Shown piece after piece: positions 12,077 to 20,013 of a DNA stretch of 64,000 bases; positions within the stretch are counted from its first letter, which is position 1, and every line of letters starts with the position of its first letter. The stretch spans positions 310,001-374,000 of the forward strand of contig NZ_QVNQ01000001.1 in the NCBI RefSeq assembly GCF_003432485.1, written 5' to 3'. The DNA comes from Actinomadura spongiicola. Its GTDB lineage: Bacteria > Actinomycetota > Actinomycetes > Streptosporangiales > Streptosporangiaceae. Below the pieces are notes generated by a model. It saw nothing but the letters and a program-made list of their open reading frames with translations. It did no database searches and was not told where the DNA came from. The position numbers were made by a program, and so were the translations under genes.

Positions 12077-12651
12077 TCTTCCACAGGTTGTGGATAACTC
12101 GATGCGCAGTCTCGGAGTTGCCCCTTGAGTTGGGTGTGGAGGTCGCGGACGAGCCCGATGTCGATCTCGGATCTCAGGTAACCCGAACCGGGCGCGCACT
12201 TCCAGTCTGATCACCCGCGGTTGGGGACATGGCTGGGGATTGTCGGTGGGCAGCGTTGTCCACCTGTCGACCGGGGTTGTGGAGGCCGGTCGTCCACAGT
12301 CTGTGAAAGGGGTGTGGGGGAAGGTGTCGCGCAGGGGGCTTATCCGCTGGTCAACGCGTTATCCACGGTGTGGACGAGTGGTCCCACCGGTTGGGGACGA
12401 CCTGGGGAAGAATGGTGGACAGTGTGATCGCCGGTTGTGCCCAGGCTGTGCACAAAAGTTATCCACAGGTTGTGGATTCCGTGCATGGCCCTCCGCTCTG
12501 ACCGATGCTGGAGGGGACGACGAGTCAAACGTCGCGAATCCCGTGGAAGAGCGGGCTGTTCTGGGGATCCGTCTGTGGACGCGACCCCCTCGAACGCCTG
12601 CCGACGTGGCGAAGGAGGTGTGTACGGAGGTTGTCCCCAGCCTGTGGATAA
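12077..12651. promoter_or_regulatory. DnaA-box cluster (origin-like or DnaA-titration site)
   Basis: Three perfect E. coli-type DnaA boxes TTATCCACA occur at 12089-12097 (minus), 12459-12467 (plus) and 12643-12651 (minus). One-mismatch boxes are TTGTCCACC 12256 (+), TCGTCCACA 12290 (+), TTATCCACG 12359 (+), TCGTCCACA 12369-12377 (-), TTGTGCACA 12447-12455 (-) and TTGTCCCCA 12631 (+). Weaker ones lie at 12077, 12471 and 12574. Two boxes face each other as CCACAGGTTGTGG (12081-12093 and 12463-12475). There is no convincing gene between 11546 and 12658. The classical actinobacterial oriC lies between dnaA and dnaN, outside the window, so this may be a second DnaA-binding locus rather than the origin. 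No long AT-rich unwinding element is visible. Confidence 0.75.
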
Positions 12652-12657
12652 ATAGGC

Positions 12658-13008
12658 CTAGAGGTCCTTCGCCACCGGATGGCGCGGCTCGTAGATCGGC
12701 AACTCCCCGCCGCCGGGCAGTCTGATCGCGGCGAGCAGACCCCAACTCTGCTCGGTGACGGGCACGTCCACCTGGACGCCACGGGCGCCCAGCCCTTCGA
12801 GCGTGCTCTGGATGTCGTCGCACATCAGATAGAACTCGTGCCGCGGCTCACCTTCGGTGGGGTGGGCGGCGAGTTCGGCCGGTGGCAGTTTGAAGATCAG
12901 CCAGCCGTGGTCCGCGTCGACGTTGGCGAACCCCAGGACGTCCCGGATGAACGCTCGGTCGGCCTCGGCGTCGCGGCTGTAGATGATGACATGCGCCCCG
13001 TTGATCAT
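12658..13008 (-). CDS. VOC family (glyoxalase/bleomycin-resistance fold) protein
   Basis: A 116-residue single vicinal-oxygen-chelate domain: N-terminal HVIIYSRDAEADRAFIRDVL, a middle strand HEFYLMCDD and the C-terminal LPGGGELPIYEP. Members bind metals or small ligands (glyoxalases, dioxygenases, antibiotic-binding proteins); the substrate cannot be told from sequence. Likely ligands are His6 near the N-terminus and Glu near the C-terminus. The ATG is preceded by GAGGGGGAC. Its stop codon abuts the last DnaA box of the 12.1-12.65 kb cluster. Confidence 0.85.
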   Translation of the reverse strand: MINGAHVIIYSRDAEADRAFIRDVLGFANVDADHGWLIFKLPPAELAAHPTEGEPRHEFYLMCDDIQSTLEGLGARGVQVDVPVTEQSWGLLAAIRLPGGGELPIYEPRHPVAKDL

Positions 13009-13263
13009 TAGTCCCCCTCGATCCCCTGTTCCGATCCTTTCCCGGCGGTACGTGCCGAACCGCCGGAACGAGGGAGGTGGTCCCCGGCACCCTGTACACG
13101 GCCGTCCCGTTCCGGCTAAATGGCCTCATGACGTCAGCCACCGCGCCACGCCCGGCCCCGCAGGAACCTGCGGGTTCGCGATGGCCCGGCGCCGGTGCGG
13201 GAAGGCCCCGAAAACCCCTCCTCACCTGCGAACACCAGTTCGAATGCGTGCTAGTCTCCCGGC

Positions 13264-13497
13264 ATGGGGAAGCTGCTGAACGAGCCGATCCGGGCCGAAC
13301 ACGACACGGTGGGCCGGCTCACGGCCTACGAGTGGCGGGGGACGCGCTACGCCGTGAACGAGGTCCTGAAGACCTACGGGACGGCTCCGGAGGGCCGGGT
13401 CTACCGCGTCCGCGTCACGGGCGCCGAAGGCGTGGCCGTCGCGGAGTTGGGCCGTGACGAAGACCGATGGCGGATCCGGCACGTCTTCTCGGCCTGA
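13264..13497 (+). CDS. small conserved-looking protein, possibly DUF6504-like
   Basis: A 77-residue soluble protein with the pattern EWRGTRYAVNEVLKTY followed by a beta-rich RVYRVRVTGAEGVAVAELGRD and DRWRIRHVFSA. It resembles small actinobacterial proteins with a W-R-G-R-x-Y-x-V-x-E-V-L motif (DUF6504-like), a tentative match. There is no Shine-Dalgarno sequence; TAGTCT lies seven bases before the ATG (13252-13257), so the mRNA may be leaderless. The role is unknown. Confidence 0.6.
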   Translation: MGKLLNEPIRAEHDTVGRLTAYEWRGTRYAVNEVLKTYGTAPEGRVYRVRVTGAEGVAVAELGRDEDRWRIRHVFSA

Positions 13498-13674
13498 CGA
13501 GCCTCCCCTCGGCCCGCCGGCTCGCAGCCTGACACCAGTTCCATCGCCAAGCGACGTGACACCGGTGGCCGCCCACGGCGTTTCGCACCGGCTGGAGACC
13601 CCGGTGGCCCTGCCTCCGCCACAGTTCGTCATGAGCCGGTGGGCACAGCGCGACCACATCATCTCGTCACGGCT

Positions 13675-13910
13675 CGGCGTGCTCTTTAGGGAGCGCTGCC
13701 GAGGACGTCGTGTCCTGGGTGCGGGTCGCCGGTCAGGAGTTCCGGCAGCCGGTCGGAGCGGCGTGCTCTTCCAGTCGCGTTGCCGAGGACGTCGTGTCCT
13801 GGGTGCGGGTCGCCGGTCAGGAGTTTCGGGGGTTGGTCGGAGCGGCGTGCTCTTTCAGAGGCGTTGCCGAGTACGTCGCGTTCCGGGTGTGGGGCGCCGG
13901 CGAAGAACCC
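13675..13910. repeat. three tandem ~84-base direct repeats
   Basis: Units start at CGGCGTGCTCTT in 13675, 13760 and 13843. Units 1 and 2 share a 44-base identical core (about 13701-13745 and 13784-13828, containing GTCGTGTCCTGGGTGCGG); unit 3 is diverged and fades into CGCCGGCGAAGAAC. They lie in the 485-base gap between the DUF6504-like gene and the AraC-type gene. The units have lengths not divisible by three, so they are probably not translated. Remaining bases 13498-13674 show nothing recognisable. Confidence 0.75.
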
Positions 13911-13982
13911 CGGAAAGGCGGGGCGTTGATGGGCTGGCGGCCTTCGGCGGGGGCTCGGTTCGTCCAGGGGCAGGGGAGAAGT

Positions 13983-14900
13983 GTGTATCGAGCTGACGAA
14001 CTCCAGGATGAGCGGCCCGCCGGGGGGAGAGTGGCGGGCGGGCGAACCGATGATCGGACGCTGTGGACGCGGGTCGACGGGATTCAAGGGGCGCCGCTCG
14101 ACCTGCTGTTGGCGCGGATCGGCCGTCGACACTACGCGCCGCACATCCACGAGGAGTACGCCATCGGCGTGACCCTCTCCGGCTTGGAGACGATGCACTA
14201 CCGAGGCGAGCGCATCTACTCCGATGCCGGAACCGTCGTCATCGTCGAGCCGGGAGAGACGCACACGGGTGGTCCGGCCTGTGCCGAAGGGTTCTCCTAC
14301 CTGTGCCTCTACCCCGGGGCCGGGTTGCTGGGCGCCGCGACGACCTCCGACGAGGAGCCGGTGTGGCCGCATTTCCGGGAACCGATCATCGACGATCGGC
14401 AACTCGGTGAGGCGCTGCGGTTCGCGCACCGGGCCCTGCGGCTCGGCCAGGACGCCTTGGAGGGCGAATCCCGACTGCTCGGGGTGCTCGGCACACTCGT
14501 CCGGCGCCACGGGGGCTCGGGTCCGGTAGAGGTTCCGCGGCACCGGCGGGCCGACTCCACCCGGATCGCCCGATTGGTCGCGGCACGCCTGTCCGACGAA
14601 ATGCTCGACCCGCCGACCCTCGCCGAGGTCGCCGCAGACCTGGACCTCTCGCGCTACCAGTTGCTGCGCGCGTTCCGTGACGCTGTGGGCATGCCGCCGT
14701 ACGCGTGGCTCGCCCAGCATCGGGTGACGCGGGCCCGAGCGCTGCTGGACGCCGGACACCGGCCCGCGGAGGCGGCGACGCTCGTCGGGTTCGCCGACCA
14801 GGCGCACCTCACAAGATGGTTCCGGCGTGTCGTGGGCGTCACACCCGGCGCGTACCGCAACAGCGTTCAAGACGGCATCGTCCGGTTGCGCGCATCCTGA
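13983..14900 (+). CDS. AraC family regulator with N-terminal cupin
   Basis: A 305-residue transcription factor with an N-terminal AraC-type ligand-binding cupin (HYAPHIHEEYAIGVTLSG and the conserved VIVEPGETHTGGP) and a C-terminal pair of helix-turn-helix motifs (LAEVAADLDLSRYQLLRAF and EAATLVGFADQAHLTRWFRR, ending VGVTPGAYR). This cupin-AraC class often controls an adjacent exporter, and an EamA transporter follows 52 bases downstream on the same strand. The start is uncertain: I chose GTG 13983, preceded by GGGGAGA; the frame is open to 13710 through the repeat array. In-frame ATG 13929 is an alternative. Confidence 0.85.
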   Translation: MYRADELQDERPAGGRVAGGRTDDRTLWTRVDGIQGAPLDLLLARIGRRHYAPHIHEEYAIGVTLSGLETMHYRGERIYSDAGTVVIVEPGETHTGGPACAEGFSYLCLYPGAGLLGAATTSDEEPVWPHFREPIIDDRQLGEALRFAHRALRLGQDALEGESRLLGVLGTLVRRHGGSGPVEVPRHRRADSTRIARLVAARLSDEMLDPPTLAEVAADLDLSRYQLLRAFRDAVGMPPYAWLAQHRVTRARALLDAGHRPAEAATLVGFADQAHLTRWFRRVVGVTPGAYRNSVQDGIVRLRAS

Positions 14901-14952
14901 TTTCCGTTACCCCGGTCGTGCAGCGACGGGTGGACGGAGAACGGAGGTCGTG

Positions 14953-15909
14953 GTGAGTCGTCGTGGCTGGGTGCTGTTCGCGCTGATGAGCGTCATCTGG
15001 GGCACGCCCTACTTGATGATCAAGGTGGCGGTCGAGGAAGTCTCGGTGCCCATGGTGGTGTTCGCCCGGACCGCGCTCGGCGCCGCCGTCCTGTTGCCGC
15101 TGGCGATCCGGGCCGGGCAGTTGGACGTCGTCCGCCGACACTGGCGCCCGCTCCTGGTGTTCACCGCCGTGGAGATCCTCGGCCCGTGGGCGCTGCTGTC
15201 GGACGCCGAGAACCGGCTGACCAGCTCCATGACCGGGCTGCTGATCGCCGCCGTGCCGATCGTCGCGGTGCTGGTGGGCATGCTCGCCGGCGACGGGGAG
15301 CGGCTCGGCCCGGTGCGGTGGGCGGGGCTGCTGGTCGGGCTGGCCGGTGTCGGTGTGCTGGCCGGGCCGCATCTCGGCGGTGGCAGCGCGTGGGCGATCG
15401 GCGAGGTCCTGCTCGTCGTGCTCGGCTACGCCATCGCCCCGGTGATCGCCGTCCGGCACATGCGGGACCTCCCCAGCCTGCAACTGGCCGCGTTCGCGCT
15501 GACCATCGCCGCACTCATCTACACCGTCCCGGCGGCCGCGACATGGCCCGGGTCGATGCCGAGCGGCCGTGTCCTCGTCGCCCTCGCCGGGCTCGGCCTG
15601 GTGTGCACGGCACTCGCCTTCATTCTGTTCTTCGAGTTGCTCCGCGAGGTCGGCACGTCCAGGGGCATGGTCTTCACCTACGTGAACCCGGCGGTCGCGG
15701 TCGTCGCCGGAATCGCCTTCCTCGGCGAGCCCCTCACCGGGACGATCGTCGCCTCATTCGCGTTGATCCTCGGCGGCTCCGTCCTCGCCACCGCGAATCG
15801 CAGCGCGGACCGCCCCTCAGCGGCCCCATCCACGAAGACCACAGAGGATCAGGCGCAACACCGGCGCGACGTCCACAGCGAACAAAACGAAACCACCCAG
15901 CCAAGGTGA
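14953..15909 (+). CDS. EamA family (DMT superfamily) transporter
   Basis: A 318-residue integral membrane protein with about ten transmembrane segments arranged as two EamA repeats: the first begins WVLFALMSVIWGTPYLMIK with the typical WG near its start, the second begins around SAWAIGEVLLVVLGYAIAP. The C-terminal repeat ends FLGEPLTGTIVASFALILGG, a family signature. The tail is hydrophilic and disordered. Members export metabolites or amino acids; the substrate is unknown. The start GTG 14953 is five bases after GGAGG. The AraC-cupin gene directly upstream is a likely regulator. Confidence 0.9.
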   Translation: MSRRGWVLFALMSVIWGTPYLMIKVAVEEVSVPMVVFARTALGAAVLLPLAIRAGQLDVVRRHWRPLLVFTAVEILGPWALLSDAENRLTSSMTGLLIAAVPIVAVLVGMLAGDGERLGPVRWAGLLVGLAGVGVLAGPHLGGGSAWAIGEVLLVVLGYAIAPVIAVRHMRDLPSLQLAAFALTIAALIYTVPAAATWPGSMPSGRVLVALAGLGLVCTALAFILFFELLREVGTSRGMVFTYVNPAVAVVAGIAFLGEPLTGTIVASFALILGGSVLATANRSADRPSAAPSTKTTEDQAQHRRDVHSEQNETTQPR

Positions 15910-16366
15910 CGGTTCGGGGCTGTACGGCCGGTAGCGAACATTCCGGCACCGGCCCGAACGCCTCGGCCGATCCAAGTGCCTGCCTCCTGGGCGTCACTCA
16001 GTCGAGGCCCACTCGGCGGTGCTGTTCCCGGGGGGGGTCTGTGTTGGGGAGGGAGCGGCATCGGCAAGGTGCTTGTTTGTGGTGCGGTCGGGCTGTGGTG
16101 TGCCCGTCCAGCACTGGCGAGGGAGATGTCCGCGCCGGGGGCAGAACTTGACTGGGCTGTCGGTGGAGTGGGGTTACGCCAGCCTGTGGCGAGCCTGTTG
16201 GGCATCAAGTCCATCAGATTCTGGGCTGGGTACCACGACGCCAAGAGGGGCCCAGAGGGTGCTTGAGGTGCGGGGCTTAAGTTCCGGCTTGTCGTGTGGT
16301 GGGTCGGTGTTTTGGCTGATGGCATGTCTTATCGGGTGAGAGTCGTAGTCGAAGGGGGAGAGGTGG
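15910..16366. other. intergenic stretch between EamA and M64 genes
   Basis: About 457 bases. Short frames occur on both strands but none has a good ribosome site or a recognisable product. Convergent genes flank it, so it holds two 3' ends. No clear terminator hairpin was found. Confidence 0.4.
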
Positions 16367-18160
16367 CTAGCGGAGGGTGACGATGAACTTGCCGGGGGCT
16401 CCGATGTTGCCTGCGGGGTCGATGGCGCGGTACTCGATGGTGTGACGGCCTTTGCCGAGCTTGCCGTGGGTGAGGCCGTCGATGACGGTGCCGTTCTCGG
16501 TGAACAGCCAGGGGGCGGACGAGTCGGTCGGCCAACCGAAGTAGTTGAACCAGCCGTCCCCGTCGATGCGGAACTCGGAGACCACCACACCTGGACGGTC
16601 GTCCGAGCCGGTCAGGCGCATGGTGAACGGACCGTCGAAGACGTACTCGGGTGTACGGCCGGGACGTGTCCGGGTCTTTGCGGCCTTGGACAGTTCGTAC
16701 TTCACCGTGGGGGCTTGGGCGTCGATCGTCCAGGTTCGGCTCTTGGAATCGACGCGTGCCACCAGCTGGTGGGTGCCCTTCGACAAGCGGAGCCGTCCTA
16801 GATCGATGTTCCTGTCGCCGCCGCTCACGCGTTTTCCGTCGACTTCCCATCGGACGACGGGCACGTTCTTCACGGGGTGAGTTGTTTCCGCGTATACGAC
16901 CGAGTCGCTTCCGACGGGCTTGTCAGTCGGTGTGGACGAGCTGAAATCGACCGGTGCGTTGTCTGGCGGGGTGGTCACACGTGTGTCGACCGTCCATGTG
17001 CGTACCTGACGGAGCGCGGCCGACGAACGTATGGCCGGGTCCCGGACGAAGGCCGTTGGGTCGGTGACTGTGGCCTGGACGGTGTGCGTCCCCTCTTTCA
17101 GGTTCAGCTTCGACAGGTCGAGGTTCGTTTTGTTGTGCACGGTCTTTCCGTCCACCGTCCAGGTGACGGTCAACTGGTGACCGGTCGGATGCATCGTCTC
17201 CACCCACAGGACGCGGTCGTCGCCGACGGGCGCGGTCGTCGGGGTGTGGTCCTGGACGAGGTTGACCTTGGACGCGATACGTTCCGTCATCCGCTCACGC
17301 GAGACCTGGTCGAAGTAGTAGCCGAGTGACTTCATCATCGAGTGTTGGCTCGGCCGCCACACGCCCTTACTGAAGTAGAGCCCACCTTCGTAGCGTCCGA
17401 TGGTTCCTCCGGATTCGCTCCGTTCACCGAGCCACCGCCACCACTTCTTCTTCTGTGACTTCATCTCCTGCTCGGTCAGCAGCGTGTGGTGGATGGATTC
17501 CGGCTCAGTACCGGTGTACGTCCCACCGGGCACCCCACGCTGGTAGTAGTCGTACTCGTCGTCCAGAGCACCCAGTGAGTGGCCGAGTTCGTGGGGTGCG
17601 ATGAGAGCGGACATCGCGTTCCCGCCCGACGCCGTCGCGTAGGTGCCGCCCGCGCCGCCGTAGGTGTCGCTGTTGGCGAGGGCGAGGATCTGCCGGTTCG
17701 CCGTGGTCGTCCCCTGGACGAGGTCCGCGTACGTCTTGGCCGCCGCGGAGTCCATGAGGAGAAGTCGCTGGACGCCGTCCGTCCGGCAGTCGCTCCAGAA
17801 CGCCATGCTCAGCGGCGTCTTGCGGCGTGGGGACGACAGCGACGGGTCGCAGCTCACCCCCGATTCCCCGGACGGTATCTCGACCGCGTACACGTTGATG
17901 TAGCTGCGGTACGACTTGAACGGCTCGATCGTCCACAGGTCATTGAGGTGTTCGGCGTAGTGGGTGCGGAATTTCGGCATGTCCGCCGGTGTGTACCCGT
18001 CGCCGAGGATCACCAGGTTGAAGCGTTTGGCGGGGTCGCCGGTGACCTGGACCGGCACGACCGTCGCGTCCTTGGGGTCCGCCGCTCGCGCGGGCAGCGC
18101 CGTCAGGGACAGGACGGTCACGGCCGCCGCCCCGATCGCCGTCGTCCGTCCCGTCCACAT
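16367..18160 (-). CDS. secreted M64 (IgA peptidase-like) metallopeptidase with Ig-like C-terminus
   Basis: A 597-residue exported zinc peptidase. A signal peptide (about 1-26, ending ALPARA) precedes the M64 domain, which begins VTGDPAKRFNLVILGDGYT and carries the zinc motif APHELGHSLGALDDEYDYY; the two His, the Glu and the DDEY are intact. The C-terminal half (from about residue 300) holds two repeated beta modules, each with xVxAETTHP or VETMHP and a WxVDGKxV strand, and a last module DPAGNIGAPGKFIV. These look like bacterial Ig-like domains for binding wall or substrate. The ATG is preceded by GAGGAGG, so I rejected the longer frame to 18244. The natural substrate is unknown. Confidence 0.88.
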   Translation of the reverse strand: MWTGRTTAIGAAAVTVLSLTALPARAADPKDATVVPVQVTGDPAKRFNLVILGDGYTPADMPKFRTHYAEHLNDLWTIEPFKSYRSYINVYAVEIPSGESGVSCDPSLSSPRRKTPLSMAFWSDCRTDGVQRLLLMDSAAAKTYADLVQGTTTANRQILALANSDTYGGAGGTYATASGGNAMSALIAPHELGHSLGALDDEYDYYQRGVPGGTYTGTEPESIHHTLLTEQEMKSQKKKWWRWLGERSESGGTIGRYEGGLYFSKGVWRPSQHSMMKSLGYYFDQVSRERMTERIASKVNLVQDHTPTTAPVGDDRVLWVETMHPTGHQLTVTWTVDGKTVHNKTNLDLSKLNLKEGTHTVQATVTDPTAFVRDPAIRSSAALRQVRTWTVDTRVTTPPDNAPVDFSSSTPTDKPVGSDSVVYAETTHPVKNVPVVRWEVDGKRVSGGDRNIDLGRLRLSKGTHQLVARVDSKSRTWTIDAQAPTVKYELSKAAKTRTRPGRTPEYVFDGPFTMRLTGSDDRPGVVVSEFRIDGDGWFNYFGWPTDSSAPWLFTENGTVIDGLTHGKLGKGRHTIEYRAIDPAGNIGAPGKFIVTLR

Positions 18161-18641
18161 GGCAGACCTCCTCGCGGCGGCGCAGACGGCAGGCGGGGGG
18201 TGCCGCCCAGGGGGACGTTGCGCCCGACTCGTCCCGTTGATCAAGCGGGACTGTCCGGATTATCACCTGGGGATCCGGATTTGTCCCTACCGTTCCTCGC
18301 CCAATTGCCGCAAGGATTCGCATGGCCTGCCCACCGCCACAGGACGAGCGGCGCCGCGTCCCCGGTGACCTCGACGCCCCGGTAGGAACCAGGCCGTCCG
18401 ATCGGTGCGCTCGTCCAACCGCAGAGGCTCGCCGATCAAGGGGGCCGCGACGGTCGTCCCGGCCAGGTGGCTTGGAGGTGACGGCACCCGCACCAAGTGT
18501 GGACGTTGGGTCCGATAACGGTGACGGGGTGCGGATCGCCCGGGAACGGTTGCTAGGCTGCGGAGAGCCCGGGGGGAAGCAGGCACTGAGGTAATCCTTT
18601 CCCCGGGGCTGAATGAATAGCCGAGGTGAAGGGGTCCCACC
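18161..18641. other. intergenic stretch upstream of DLW-39 gene
   Basis: 481 bases without a convincing gene. A hairpin AGCCCGGGG / CCCCGGGGCT lies between about 18566 and 18610. An extended -10-like TGCTAGGCT is at 18551-18559, a possible promoter for the DLW-39 gene. The left part carries the promoter of the divergent M64 gene. Confidence 0.4.
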
Positions 18642-18761
18642 GTGAAGAAGTTGCTCATCCTCGCCGTCGTCGCACTCGGTGGTTTCGCTGTCTGGCGCCG
18701 GCTGCAGCAGGACCGCGCTGAGCTGGACCTGTGGACCGAGGCCACGTCGTCCGAAAACTGA
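18642..18761 (+). CDS. DLW-39 family microprotein
   Basis: A 39-residue protein starting at GTG 18642: hydrophobic N-terminal helix KKLLILAVVALGGFAVWRR, then a charged segment containing AELDLWTEAT. The length of exactly 39 residues and the DLW motif define the DLW-39 family, a conserved actinobacterial membrane-anchored microprotein of unknown function usually coded near the gyrA and tRNA-Ile/tRNA-Ala region. AAGGGG lies 7-8 bases upstream. Its presence here supports the idea that the canonical tRNA-Ile, tRNA-Ala, DLW-39 block has been broken up by insertions. Confidence 0.9.
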   Translation: MKKLLILAVVALGGFAVWRRLQQDRAELDLWTEATSSEN

Positions 18762-18840
18762 ACAACTTTCATCCGGCCTGTTCGCACGGGCACGGAGGAT
18801 GACAAGCGTTCACCCAGAGACCGGCGATCAAGGCCCCGGC

Positions 18841-19557
18841 GTGAGCGAAGCAGCCCCGATCACCGTCGCCTGCCTCGATCTCGCCGGGACCACTGTCGTC
18901 GACGGCGACGCCGTCCGCACCGCCTTCGCCGAGGCGATCGCCGCGCTCGGGATCGTCTCCGGCACGGCGGCGTACGACCGTGCCCTGGCGCGCTTCGTCG
19001 ACTCCCGCGGCACATCGAAGCTCGGTGTCTTCCGCTCGCTCTTCGACGAGGCCCGCGCCCAGGCGGCGAACCTGGCGTTCCAGCGTTCCTACGACGATCT
19101 CATCGACCGCCGCGGCCTGGAACCCGTTCCGGGCGCCGCCGACGCCCTCCTGCGGATCCGCGCCGCCGGTGTCCGCGTCTGCCTGTTCACCGGTTTCGGA
19201 CGCAACACGCAGGCCCGCATCGTCGACACTCTCAATTGGTGGGACCGCGTCGACCTGACCCTCTGTCCCGAGGACGTGCCGCGCGACCGTCCGTGGCCCG
19301 ACCTCCTTCTCACCGCCGCCCTCCGGCTCGGCGTGGATGACGTCCGCCACATCGCCGTCTGCGGTGACACCGCGAACGCCATGCTGTCCGGTCGCCGCTC
19401 CGGCGCGTCCATCGTGGCGGGCGTCCTCACCGGCGCCCATGACCGCGCCCGCCTCGTCGCCGCCGGCGCCACCCACGTCCTCCCCAGCGTCGCCGCCCTT
19501 CCCGCTCTGATCCTCCCCGCCCCCGTCGCCGACACGGTGACCGCCGACCACGGGTAG
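18841..19557 (+). CDS. HAD family hydrolase, phosphonatase-like
   Basis: A 238-residue HAD-superfamily protein. Motif I is CLDLAGTTVVDGD, with the nucleophile Asp followed by Leu-Ala-Gly-Thr, as in phosphonoacetaldehyde hydrolase-like proteins. Motif II is at VCLFTGFGRNT, and motif III/IV is DRPWPDLLLTAALRLG with CGDTANAMLSG. The helical cap lies between motif I and II. The substrate is unknown; a phosphonate or small phosphate ester is possible. The start is uncertain: I chose GTG 18841, with a weak AAGG upstream; ATG 18799 is in frame but its GGAGG directly abuts the codon. The same frame is open to 18679. Confidence 0.82.
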   Translation: MSEAAPITVACLDLAGTTVVDGDAVRTAFAEAIAALGIVSGTAAYDRALARFVDSRGTSKLGVFRSLFDEARAQAANLAFQRSYDDLIDRRGLEPVPGAADALLRIRAAGVRVCLFTGFGRNTQARIVDTLNWWDRVDLTLCPEDVPRDRPWPDLLLTAALRLGVDDVRHIAVCGDTANAMLSGRRSGASIVAGVLTGAHDRARLVAAGATHVLPSVAALPALILPAPVADTVTADHG

Positions 19558-19588
19558 GCTTGCCCCGCCGCAGACCCGCGGGAAGCAA

Positions 19589-19628
19589 GGGGCTTTAGCT
19601 CGCTTGGCAGAGCACTAGCTCCCAGGTC
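19589..19628 (+). pseudogene. 5' fragment of a tRNA gene
   Basis: GGGGCTT TA GCTC..GAGC A CTAGC gives a normal acceptor 5' strand, D arm and the first half of an anticodon stem, closely like the tRNA-Ala at 23748. The sequence then diverges (TCCCAGGTCAATCGG) with no matching stem, T arm or acceptor. It is a truncated tRNA, possibly an attachment-site scar of an integrated element. Confidence 0.6.
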
Positions 19629-19684
19629 AATCGGTGCACGACCAGGGATTAGCGCAGGTGGCCAGTGGTGCTGTAACCAGGTCT

Positions 19685-19707
19685 CTCGTCTCCGGTCAGG
19701 AGACGAG
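19685..19707 (+). promoter_or_regulatory. hairpin containing the ribosome-binding site of the next gene
   Basis: CTCGTCTCC (19685-19693) and GGAGACGAG (19699-19707) form a perfect 9-bp stem with a 5-base loop. The GGAG inside the right arm is the only Shine-Dalgarno candidate for the ATG at 19708, which starts on the next base. Folding would hide the site, suggesting translational control. Confidence 0.55.
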
Positions 19708-20004
19708 ATGCTCACCAGCGACGCCCGCCGGACCCACTACTACGCCCGCATCACCGCGAGGCGCCGCGTCCGCAAAGCCACATGGAAGGCGTCCGGCGGC
19801 GACACCGCCCGGTTCGCCGAGATCACGCACGGCCACCTCGCCACCGGCTACCTCTACTACTACGACGAGCCCGCCCCCGCCTCGCGCAACGTGCCGTCGC
19901 CATCGATCTGGCGTCGGACGGCTGTCACCGCCCTGTGCGTGACGGCCTTCTACTGGCTCCTCGCCGCCCTAGTCTTCCTACTGGGATGGATCGGCTACCT
20001 ATAG
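19708..20004 (+). CDS. small membrane-anchored protein of unknown function
   Basis: A 98-residue protein. The first 65 residues are basic and aromatic-rich (RRTHYYARITARRRVRKATW, then HLATGYLYYYDEP), and the C-terminus is one hydrophobic segment (ALCVTAFYWLLAALVFLLGWIGYL) that likely spans the membrane. I do not recognise a family. The start is fixed by the GGAG in the hairpin just upstream. It is convergent with the GntR gene, ending nine bases from it. Confidence 0.6.
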   Translation: MLTSDARRTHYYARITARRRVRKATWKASGGDTARFAEITHGHLATGYLYYYDEPAPASRNVPSPSIWRRTAVTALCVTAFYWLLAALVFLLGWIGYL

Positions 20005-20013
20005 CCGGCCGCT

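Noticed and set aside
12077..12651. Naming the DnaA-box cluster as oriC
   Set aside because: dnaN lies at the window edge and the classical origin would be left of it; no unwinding element or skew can be read here, so I keep it as origin-like only.
13710..13982. N-terminal extension of the AraC-type protein to 13710
   Set aside because: It would translate the direct-repeat array and adds no family-like sequence.
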